A stretch of 64,000 bases of DNA, taken from contig NC_053148.1 in assembly GCF_016808335.1 (NCBI RefSeq), positions 1,059,001-1,123,000 on the forward strand, in the 5' to 3' direction. Position numbers and translations under genes: made by a program. The number at the start of each line of letters is the position of its first letter. Positions within the stretch are counted from its first letter, which is position 1. Below are positions 45,522-55,972 of this stretch, piece after piece. The notes under the pieces are model-generated. The model saw only the letters and a program-made list of their open reading frames with translations. It ran no database searches and had not been told where the DNA came from. The DNA is from Panicum virgatum. Its lineage: Eukaryota; Streptophyta; Magnoliopsida; Poales; Poaceae.

Positions 45522-48500
45522 TCATAAAGATGCATCAGTACCATGAAAAACGTGAAGACGGGACTGTACAGTCTTGACGGCAACTATGTGCACCTTGGGA
45601 ATGTGGGTGATTTTCTTCCATTCATGGCTATTCTTTTCTCTAATATTTGTCTCCAACTCTGGACAGCAACCCATGATATCAAGTGACCGCAGGGTAGAGG
45701 GCAAGTCTACTAGTGATCGCAGTTTCTCAGCACCTGACAGGAGCAAGTAATTGAGAGCGGTGAGGTCTCGCATGCCCACTGGTAGAGACTCCAAGAAACT
45801 AGCACCCTGCACCCTCAGTGATTCAAGTTTTCTGCGGTTTTGCAGAAGCCATTGCTCAGGTAAGCTCTGCATTTGCCTTCCACCTCCAATTACCAGCCCT
45901 TTGGTGTGGTAGAGACTCTTTAGAGGATCGATGGTCAATACAGATGGGATGTCAACTTCAAGGTAGTCGACGTGCAGGGAGCTGGCAGCTGGCACCACTA
46001 TATTATCCTCTTGTATACCATCATCATCACCACCACCACAAGCACCTTCAGCAGCAGCAGCAGGTTCTTGTGGTGTCATAGACAAGCTTAATTCAGTGAG
46101 CTTACTGCAACCGCTGATTTTCAGCGAAATGAGGGATCCAAGGGAGCCGAGCCCGCCAAACGATGTGAGATTCTCACACCTAATTATCTCCATGAACTTC
46201 AGTGACTTGAGATTCTTCCACACGTCTGCAGAGGGAAGAGATTCCAGGCCTGGGCAGTTCTCTAATACTAATTCAGAAAGGTTGGCAAGGCCATGCAGTG
46301 ACTCGATCAGTACAAATTCAAGGTCACCACACTGTTTAACTACAAGTTTTCCAAGAGATGGTGGCAGGATCTTATCGCCAACATCGCTTGAGACGATCCT
46401 CAACCTTGGACAATTTCTGATATCAAGCTCTCTAAGCTCACTCATTTCTCGGAAAGACAGGGGTACAGACTCCAGTTTTTTGCAGTCGCTGATGCGTAGG
46501 ACATGGATAGTTCCAATATACTGTGTTTGCGACAGAAGGCTTTCTCCAAGTGAGGTCAAATTTTCACATTCTTCAATACTGATAAATAGTAATTTGGATC
46601 GCCTAGTCTTAGTGCTCACACTGTGTAGCCTGCCTATCATTGGTAATTCGGTCAACCCAACCTTACATATTTCTAAATGAACCAAGCTGGGTGGAAGGAT
46701 TGGTAACTGTGTCAGTAGTTTGCAATATCTTACAATCAAAGTTCCAAGATTGGGAGGAAGGTATGAGTCAATACAACTAGTATTTGACAGCTGACCAATC
46801 TGTTGAAGGTTAGGAAGGCGCTCCAACCAAAGTTTCTTAAGATATTTCAGTCCTCCAAATGAAGGCAGGTGTTCCCAATACAAACATCTCGCGAATTCAA
46901 GTGAAATCAAGTTTGTGACGTGCACATTCTCAATCCAAACAGGAAGTCTTGCACCACAATATCCATCAATTTTCAAGTTTCTAATACTAGCATGTGGCTC
47001 AAGGTGGTCAAGAATCAAGTCATCTTTACTGCTTTCCACATTAGCACGTGCTGACCACGAGAGCGACAAAGAGTTGAGATACTTCTTTTTATTTAACTCG
47101 GCATTATCAGCTTCTTCAGCACTCTCAACATTCTCAAGACCCGATACTTCTAGTTCAAGGAGATTCGTCAAGTTCTTTACAGCAGTAATGCTGTTAACTT
47201 TACTTCCTTGTACACGGTAGCTGTGCAGCTCCTGAAGAGAAGTTAGTCTTCCAATTGGAAACTCGGCACTTCTAGATGGCCCAAACTTTACATAGCGCAA
47301 CTGATCAATGTTCCCTATGTACCTTGTTTGTCTTTGTTCTTCCCCCCGATCAGTCAAACAATCAATGAGCAGTAAATGATAAAGTTTGGCAAGTCCGCAT
47401 ATTCCCATGGACGATATCCTATGCAGATGTATATAACGAAGGTGCTTCAAATCAGCAAGTTTAGGAAGAAGGAAAGCATTCTCCAAATTCGATCGCAGTA
47501 GACGCAAGGATTTTGAGTTCTCTATCACATTCTCAACTGTATGTAACATATCCTTGTTAATGAGACCTGGACCGTCAATAATAATAGTGCGAAGATTCTT
47601 AAAATGCGTGATTTTCTTGACATCTTCTATAGGTAATTTGTCAATCGATGCAATACGTAGGTGCCGAATGGTGCCCTCAACATCTTCTAACATGGTAGAA
47701 TCAACTATTGCTGCACATTCACCTGATGACACATAGATGGCCAATTCAGGCACCAAGTCATGCATTACATAATACTCTTCTTTTCTCTGACTATATGGAA
47801 CTACTTTGAATTTCATTTCAAAGAATGATTTGCTAGTTAACTGAGACAAGATTAGCTCTCCAAAATCTTCAGGCCTTCTGAACTGTTTTCTAGCTTTTCC
47901 AGCTAGTGAGATCAATCCTGAACCCATCCACATTAGCACTAAATCTTTCTTTTTAAATTCATAGCCATGCGGGAACAAACTGCAATAACGAAAGCAAATC
48001 TGAAGCTATGTTGGTAGGTGGCTGTAGCTTAATCGGAGGGCTTCCATAATACCATCTTCAGTTCCTTTGAAACGTTCCAGACTACCTCGCAAGAACCCAT
48101 CCCAGTAATCAGGACTCATGATGCACTGTAAATGACCACTGACAACCTTGGTTACCAAGGGACACCCGTCCAACTTCTCTGCAATTTGGTCACCAATTGG
48201 TATTAATTCTTCATAGTTTTGTGGATTCAGACCAGAAAAGACACGATGGTTGAAGAGTTTAACATTTTCAGCTTGTTGCAGCCCTTCCAATTCAAGATAC
48301 TCTCTTTTAACACCCATTGCATTCGCAGCCATATCTGCTACTGATCTCATTCTAGTTGTTACCAAAATTTTGCTCCCCGTAATACCTTCCCTCAAAGGAG
48401 CAAATACCTTCTCCCATTCATCTTTTTTCTTATCTTCCCAAACATCATCTAAAATAAGGAGAAATTTACCATACATAAGCTGCTGCTTGATATTCCGCTG

Positions 48501-49400
48501 GACCGCATCAAAATCATCTGCACTAGGTCTTGCCCCTGTAAGAGACTCGAATATTTTTCTTGTAATAAGTGTTACGTCAAATCTCGTCGACACGCATAGC
48601 CATATGACCCTGAAACTCATAACATCATCTTGTTGACAAATGTGTTGAGCTGAAGTGGTCTTCCCCATGCCACCATGACCAACTATTGAAAGAATAGGAA
48701 TATGGTTACTACTCATCACAATTTCAGAATCTTCATCTGATGTCTTGGCTAACCATTGGAGTATCCTTTCCTTCTCCGTTTCTCGCCCAACGAAGTAAGG
48801 TTCAGATAATGTTGAACCTGTAACACGGTCGTTGACGTTCATCCAGTCCACCTGCGTCTGACTTCCAGAAGGAATGCCCATGAGATGTTCAGCAACGTTG
48901 AGAATAGGCAGAATGTCTGAAGCAACCTTGTCTAAACTCTCCATAGCTTTCCTCAGCCTCTTGAGTGTGCTGCGGCGAGTAAATTGCTTTGCAGTCTTAT
49001 CCAAAATGCTAACATTTTTAACGGATCTGACTACTTTATGCTTCATCTTTGAAAAAGAGGAGCCCCAGTCACTAACCTTGTGCTCATTTGCCTTCTCGCT
49101 GCGCTCGTAGTAATCAAGCTCGTCGATCGCGTCCTCGGCCTCCTCGACTGCATCCCTGAAGTCCCACAGCCATGCATCAAGATCAGTGCTCTTTTCCTTG
49201 ATGTTTTCGGTGTCCACTACCATGAGCACAGCCTTGACCTTGTTCATTGACTTCAGTACCCTTTTCTTGACATCTTCCAAACCTTCAGCCTTGCAATACT
49301 CAGTCAGGCAGGTGAAAGCCTTGTTGAGCCAGAAGGATATGGTTGCAGTTGCGACCGACTTCCCGGTAAACGCGAGTGCTGCGGCAGCAGCCACAGCCAT
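45522..49400 (-). pseudogene. CC-NB-ARC-LRR resistance-type gene, copy 1, one nonsense codon
   Basis: Single-exon minus-strand frame from ATG 49398-49400. The coiled-coil N-terminal domain includes the EDVID-like AEDAIDELDYYE (about residues 88-99). NB-ARC follows: P-loop GGMGKTT (about 240), kinase-2 LLILDDVW (about 320), RNBS-B GSKILVTTR, and a GLPL-equivalent GCPLV (about 412). At 48006-48008 a TAG follows SYSHLPT, where copy 2 has GAG. The same frame then continues 827 codons without a stop: winged-helix end (CFRYCSLFP, KDLVLMWM), MHD-like VMHDLV, and LRRs to the stop at 45522. With that one codon open the protein would be about 1,292 residues, normal for the class. Intact relatives are cytoplasmic immune receptors. 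This copy could encode a truncated CC-NB protein of 464 aa. Confidence 0.9.
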
Positions 49401-49412
49401 GGATTTATGTGT

Positions 49413-49525
49413 GTATCAGAGTGAAAGAAATCTTGTGGATATCAGAGCATTTGGAGATGCATATGAGAGTATCAGGGAGAAAGAAATTTTGTGGATATCA
49501 GAGCATTTGTAAGATGCATATGAGA
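49413..49525. repeat. 56-bp tandem duplication in the resistance-gene 5' leader
   Basis: Two adjacent copies (49413-49468 and 49469-49525) with shared blocks AAATC/TTTGTGGATATCAGAG and GATGCATATGAGA. It lies just upstream of the start codon on the minus strand, so it would be in the 5' UTR or promoter. Confidence 0.8.
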
Positions 49526-50295
49526 ACTTTGCTTCTTCAGAAAGAACAGCGCAGAGATAAGACTTGACCTCCATTCGAAATTCTTAGGGATACGCTGTTG
49601 GCATACAAAGACACAATACCCCCTACTTGCCTGGCTTCATTGTACTACTACTACATTGTCACTGAGACACAGATGCACCAGGTGACAAAATATGATACAG
49701 CTAATAACAGGGCGCACTGTTTGGGTACTTGGAGCAATGATATGCTGAGTCGGTCAGTCAGTCTGCAACTTGCTTAGAAGTAGTTCACATGATGGAGACT
49801 GAACTGGATGCAGAATCTTCCGTGAAACTTCACCGTAGACTTTCTCGCAAGAAAAATCAGACCTATTCAGCATCCCTATCAATGCATCCAGACGTAGACA
49901 GCACAGCCCAGTTTGCAATTAAACAATAGCTACTTGTTTTACTCTACTGCTGAGCCTTGTGACTGATAATTCGTGAGTGTCTGCAAGACTGCAACTTCCA
50001 AATAATTTGATTACTAACTTCGAATTTAGCACGCAAATTTCAGGTGAAAACAATGGTGGTCAAACTTTCATGTAGTGACATTGTTTGAAGCTACACTTAC
50101 TAGCACCACAGTTGTATAAGAGCATCTCTAGTACTGATTCAAACCGAACTGCACCGGAGCTACTTGCGCTTCGCATGTGTATCTATGGATGCACTACGCA
50201 TGAGTATCGTTTCAAAAAAAAATACAAACATTCTACTTTTTTAGGGACTTTTCATGATTTCTCGTGAAGGTGATGATCATCAGAGAAGGGTTCAT
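49526..50295. other. Upstream region of resistance gene copy 1
   Basis: No coding signal. It should hold the promoter of the minus-strand gene, but no convincing TATA box could be chosen from sequence alone. The corresponding region of copy 2 is outside the window. Confidence 0.4.
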
Positions 50296-50398
50296 CCGTT
50301 TAACCAGTCTCCGTAGACCTGCTTCACTGCTACTGCCTTTGGATTCTTCTCGCACACACCACTTCAGCTAAAAGGCCGTTCAAATGCAAATCAACGCA
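50296..50398. repeat. Third copy of a 100-bp block (also 40463-40571 and 55713-55814)
   Basis: Shares TTTGGATTCTTCTCGCACAC and ACACCACTTCAGC and ends CAAATCAACGCA at the same point where the retroelement fragment begins. It is on the opposite side of the resistance gene from the 40463 copy. Confidence 0.8.
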
Positions 50399-53300
50399 CA
50401 GTCCGCCTATATGTCGCGAACGGTCCGCAGCAGACTTGCCCAGATTTACACAGAACCAACCCGAAATTTAGAGTTTCCAGCCTTTTTACTGCGGACGGTC
50501 CGCATTTTTGAACCGGACAGTCCGCCGTAGACAAAACCCAGGACCTCACCGAGCACAACCCTCTCTGGTAATTTTTCCTCACTGACCACCGGAAAGTCCA
50601 CCCCACCTAGCGGACAGTCCGCCCTCTTTTTAGGTCCTTAGCCAAATCTCGGGACGAGATTTTTCCAACGGGGGGAGAATTTGTAACAACCCTATGTTTG
50701 TTAATGAGGTAAACATGGCATCATGTGCACCATTAAGCTTTAAACATAATTAGCTCACACTTAAGGAGAGAATTAAACCTTAGGCTAGTCCACTGTTTTT
50801 GGTAGTGGCGGACAGTCCGCCCCTATACGGCGGACGGTCCGCAGTTATGCCACGTGGCCGACCATAGTTAACCTCGGACACATCGACATCACTGCCACAT
50901 CACCCATCCGCGGACGGTCCGCTCCTCACTCACGGACGGTCCGCCAGTGCAACTGTGGTGCGTGTCATGCGCGCAGAGTCTAGGCGCCACGTCCTACCCT
51001 CGGGCCCCACTCGTCAGCCCGACCTCTCTTCACCTGGGAACCATCTCCCAGCCCCCTCTCTCTCCCTCCCACTCTCCCAAACACTTCTCTCCCTAGCTAA
51101 GCCATGGAGGAGCTCCCCTTCCTCCTCTCTTGCCATTGAAGCCTTACCTCGCCGGACCATCACCGGAGAACGCCAAGAAACGACGCCGACGAGCTACACC
51201 GCCCCGATCTCCTCTTCTTCCTTGGGGAAGAGCTTCCCCAATGAGTTCTTCTTCTACTCCATCTCCTCCTTCAAGCCCCAAGCAAGGAAGATGACCCCGA
51301 GCTACTCCAAGCCTTCCCCGTCGCCTTGAAGCCCTTGCCGGTATCCTACTCGATGCCGGTGAGTGTTTCCCCTCCCCGATCCATCCCCCATTGCCCTAGG
51401 ATTTGAAGCCAAGAACTCACCTAGAGCCCAATCATCATTGTTGACCTAGAGCTTCAAAACCCTAATGCATGTGAGATTTAGTTACTAAAGTGAACTCCCT
51501 AGGCTCCCAGGAACCTCTAGGATCAAACCCCACCCCAAACCGTGGCCGGAATCGCCAGCGGCGAACTCGCCGGTAAGCCTCGGCCGTGTCGCGGACGGTC
51601 CGCCCGACAAGGCCAGACGGTCCGCCAGCTCCTGACAAAAACCAACAGAGACTCTGCACGATTCTTAGCCTTTCACAAATTGAGAGGTGGACAGTCCGCT
51701 TAACCTACGCGGACGGTTCGCGATTTAGTCAGAAAGCATGTTTTCACCCAACACGGTCCGCACCTGACCGGCGGACGGTCCGCCAAATGATCCGCCGTTT
51801 AGAGCCGGACGGTCTGCTTATCCCAAGCCGGACGGTCCGCATTTAGTTGTTCTTTACCCTTACACTTAGCTATGATTAATCCACATATGTACTACATGTC
51901 TAGTCCCTTTTATCATAGTTTTACAATGTTAAATCATATCTTCTCATACCATTTGCATACTATGTCAATCATTCATGTCATATTTATTTATCATGCATCA
52001 TTGCACTCGTGTAGAGACCGTGACGCCGGAGCAAGAGGAGCTTGAACCGGAGATCGTTGGAGACTCTACTCCCGTCGAGACTCAAGGCAGGCCCCTAAGC
52101 ATTTCTTACACTCTATTTTGGATCAAAGAAGTATATGTGTCTTGTTTGCGCATGAGTTACTATATATATCATTGATTGCGTAGAACCTATTTGATGCATT
52201 ATCAACCTTGATTAGGATATCATCCTTAGATGAGTATGCTTGAATAGGTGTCACGAACTATATGCTTAGCCATGCTTAGCTACGGTACAAGACAAGAGGT
52301 GGCAAGGTCACCACCACTCGCGAGCTATAGGATATTTGATTAATTTACATGATTAGTCAAGAATGGATAAAAGTTGAGCAAATATGAAAGATGATTCAGA
52401 CTTGGGCAAGTACGATAGGACCATGTTGGGATGGAGCTCACATGGTTAGTCTTGCTTGAGTTGATTGAGGACCGATGCATAATCGCTTTGATACTTGAGC
52501 ACCTTTCCGTACAAACCGCATACTTTATAATGGGATGGTAAGCCAATTAGCATGAGTCACACCTTGCCTTGATCGGATTCGGTGCGAGTTGTGATGGAGT
52601 GTGATCGGCGGGTCCGGTGCACTTGTCATTCTCGACCGTTCATTCATAGCCGGTTGTGTTTGTGTGAAAGGTTGAGGCATGAATCAACACTTATCCTTGG
52701 CCGTGGGTATAGTCGTTGGTCTTGTTCTCGTGTGGGAAAAGTTGTACACCCCTGCAGGGTTTTTGATCTATTGCAATAGCCGCGCTCTCAGACATTGAGC
52801 ACGCTCTTGTACTTTGACTTTAACGTAGAGTTACCGAGGAAGTTCATGGAAGATTGAGCTTATGATTTATGAACACTTTACTTATGTAATTGTTTGATGC
52901 ATGCTTTAGAGATCATAGATGCTCTGTCTTTTGCTTATTACAACTTGATCAAAGTTAGATGCTTTTATGCAAAAGTTAAATACCATACCCTATCCTTGCT
53001 ACTAATCAAATGCATTCTCCTTGAGGTCGGGATAGTATATACCCATATTGGATAAGCCCCGCGAGTACCTTTTGTACTCATGGTGCTATTGCTAAAGTTG
53101 TTGCGGGTGATCCGCAGTCGGAGGCCGTCTTTGGGTACTTCTACCCCGTGGACGGAGGTGCGGGTGAGGAGTAGATGGCCGATGTCTATGAGAAGGGCAC
53201 TATCGGCATATAGTGTTAACCTTCTATTTTGTACTATGTATGGAATGAGCGCGACGTAGAACTTTCCGCTGCAAAAACTCTGAAACTTGATGTCCTTGTA

Positions 53301-53412
53301 CTTGAACCTCTTTTATGTAATCTAAACTCTATGTACGATTGTGCTTGTGTGACGATGTCTACATATTGTGCAAGTGGAGTGTGTTTAAATCCTGGGCGGT
53401 GCTCATGACACA
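50399..53412 (+). mobile_element. 3' fragment of a gypsy-type retrotransposon: short internal tail plus 3' LTR
   Basis: 50399-50681 is the end of an internal region. It finishes with a GGGACGAGATTTTTCC segment and a purine-rich GGGGGGAGAA tract that looks like a polypurine tract. The LTR runs from TGTAACAACC (50682) to GGTGCTCATGACACA (53412), 2,731 bp. The 5' part of the element is missing. The dyad GCGGACGGTCCGC and variants recur across the internal tail and first third of the LTR (50390-51850). The 5'-leader-like CT-rich tract near 51050-51090 and the CACA end parallel the solo LTRs. Confidence 0.75.
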
Positions 53413-54326
53413 TTCCAAGGACTACCGGGGTTGGCCCTTTTTAATCTAGTTGATCAATGGACGATAACTTGATTAAACGGGATCAACTTGGGCTGGTTCC
53501 TCACACATATTATGGATATCATACTACATGCAGTAATATGACATTAGGCTAATAATATTTTCAATGAAAATATGAGGACTTTTGTAAGCGTTCGCTTGTG
53601 AAAGTCAACTTTAAATTGATCCAAAGAACTCGCTTCCCTCCAATGAGTTAGAGGTATAATTTAGCCAAATGTTGGATTTGGCATTTCTGTGTACATGGGC
53701 TATACAATCACATTTTTGTTTGAAAAATGTGAGATTTGTCACACACATTCACTATGCTAAGTGAAAAAAATATTTGCATTCATGAGAATCCATAAGTTGT
53801 AAATTGCCATGGATCGAAGATCCTTGATAAATGAATAAGTAAACAATCATTTATGATTTGGGCAAAATTACATCATTTGTTGAAATCCCAATGAGAGACA
53901 TGCAAAAGGGTAGATGGATCTCACTCCTTTGAATACACGGATTTGTAAAAAAATCCAAGTGTTGGAGTTGCATAAAAATGCAAATATGACAATATCCAGA
54001 ATGGATTGAGCATTTGGTTGGGGGTTGAGGAATAACTGTTGTTATGCCATATGCCCCTAATGATATCGTTGATATCTTAATGTTCATGTTAGGAAAAATT
54101 AATTCCATCTAATGCGAGGTTGGATATATCCTAAGCTGGATATATTAGCCATGTCCTACATGAGTTTATCATGCATAAATTTACTCGAATAGTAAATTGT
54201 ATAGCATAAGGGCTAAACTTTTGGGGATTCAAGGTGTTTTGGGATATATTCCTGTGGGAATAGATGATGTGAAATCTTTGCCAAAACATAGGCTCTGTAT
54301 GCGACAGAATAGCCCCCCAAACGGTG
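53413..54326. other. Unassigned AT-rich sequence before the duplication junction
   Basis: No confident coding family. Possibly decayed retroelement sequence. It ends at 54326, where Tat gag sequence resumes in the middle of the gene. Confidence 0.4.
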
Positions 54327-55606
54327 GAGGAAAAGGGGGTTCACCATATGACTTTGTTGTATACGGCAGCACAAAATCCGCCAATTCCCGCTCCAGGCTA
54401 TAATCAGCTGAAGCAGGAGGAGGCGTGACGTGCGGCTGTGATGCAGAACCGAGCACCATGGCACCGGTCTGACCGGTCCGCCCGCTGGGGCACCGGTCTG
54501 ACCGGTCGGGGCAACCGATCTGACTGGTTCGGCCCTGGACGGCTGAACTGAGCCCGGCGGGGACGTATATCCCGCGAAGTAATTCGGCGGCATCCCATAC
54601 TGATAATTCTCTGACGGTGCGACCGAAAGACTAGGGTTAAGGGAAAAATCGGAATATTCATTGACAGGCTTTTTACCCTTGTTTTGCACACTCAAGTCCA
54701 AAAGTATATCTTGCGTAAGCTTTTGGGACTATTCGAATCTACTCAAGAAGGCATCGGCAAACTGCTTAATAGAATCGAAGGTAAAACTTACCTCGCTTGG
54801 AGTGGAAGCAGATGAAGCAGGAGCTGTAGCCATAGTAGATGGGTTCGGCGGTGGCGGTGCAAATGTGGGCATGCTGAATTCCTCCTTCTTGAACACGCCT
54901 TGCCGAGTCTTCCCGAAGCATGCAAGCAATCTATTCTTGGCATCCTCCTGTTCCTTCTAGAATACAACCTCGAATTGCTTACGCATCTCCTCAGGTATGT
55001 CTTCATACTTGATGTCGATGGGAGTTGCATCTACCTTGGGGTCAACCTTATCACTAGCCATTGCACCCGATGAACTCAGATCTTTCCCCAGCGGAGTCGC
55101 CAAAAAGTATGTTGATGCAGAATTGGCCAACACACAAGCGCTAGAACGCGCAGGATCGCAACGATTAGAACCAGATGAAGTCCCCCGGCGACCAGTCAGA
55201 CTGGTTGTGCCAACCGATCAGACCGGTCGGGCGCAGAGAGCTCCGTGAAGACCTAGAACCTCAAGCTCGGGAGGGACCCATCGGAGCTCGAAGATCTAGG
55301 ATTGTCTTGAGGTCGGCAGGCCACCCAAGACGCCCTTGAATGCCGTAGAGACGAGCAAAGAACAGCACGAGATTGGAAAAGCTAGGGTTTGGAGAAAAAT
55401 AGAAAAATTGTAGATTAATTGATTCGATTGGGTAGAAGGACCTCAATCGGCCGTGGCCTTTATATTTATAGGCCGGGGAGGACGTACCCCTTCCAAATTG
55501 GATTACAAACGGACTCTACAAATCAAATTTAATCTGATTCGGATTACACAGGACCAAACCGGTCTGACCGGTCGGCCTTCGGCATTGCCAATTTTGGCTG
55601 CCAACA
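54327..55606 (-). mobile_element. Truncated second copy of the Tat gag/LTR end
   Basis: Carries the gag N-terminal half and the LTR (55110-55606), with the same TAG near 54959 as copy 1 and the same primer-binding site. Everything downstream of the gag midpoint is absent because the duplication junction lies here. Confidence 0.9.
55110..55606 (-). repeat. Tat LTR, duplicated copy
   Basis: TGTTGATGC to GCTGCCAACA on the plus strand, 497 bp. It lacks one GACCGGTC-type dyad unit present in the 39844-40360 copy. TATA box at 55461-55470 on the minus strand. Confidence 0.8.
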
Positions 55607-55972
55607 CCAACTCGAAGTAGTTGTTTGTTGCCGTTATGGCATTTCTGCGTAAAGCATCGGTTCAACCGCTGCTAGACCCATGGACCATCGGTAAACCACT
55701 GCTAGGGTGTCAGTTTAACCAGTCTCTATAGACCTGCTTCACTGCTACAGCCTTCGGATTCTTCTCGCACACACCACTTCAGCGAAAAGGCCGTTCAAAT
55801 GCAAATCAACGCAGTGTGTCGGAAGGTTTGGATTTCTACTTGTCTGATCTGGTCTGCACTCATCTTCTGAAATCCACGATCCTACAATCAAGTTTAGGTG
55901 GTGTCTATTGAGCTATCAAAAATTTACGTGTTTGAACTTTGAAGCTATCAAAGGATTTACGTGTAGGCTTGT

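Larger units (their letters stand above)
39057..54326. repeat. Direct tandem duplication, copy 1 (about 15.27 kb)
   Basis: From 39057 the sequence is repeated from 54327 at a nearly constant offset of about 15,250-15,271 bp. The shared interval contains the Tat gag/LTR end, the solo LTR, the Stowaway MITE and the resistance-type gene. By eye the copies differ by only a few percent plus small indels. Confidence 0.9.

Noticed and set aside
46096..46680. 194-codon plus-strand gene (also 61367-61951)
   Set aside because: Antisense shadow of the LRR domain; the minus-strand frame is the conserved one.
50399..51850. CRISPR-like array of GCGGACGGTCCGC repeats
   Set aside because: Spacing is irregular, repeats are only about 13 bp, and the context is a plant retroelement.
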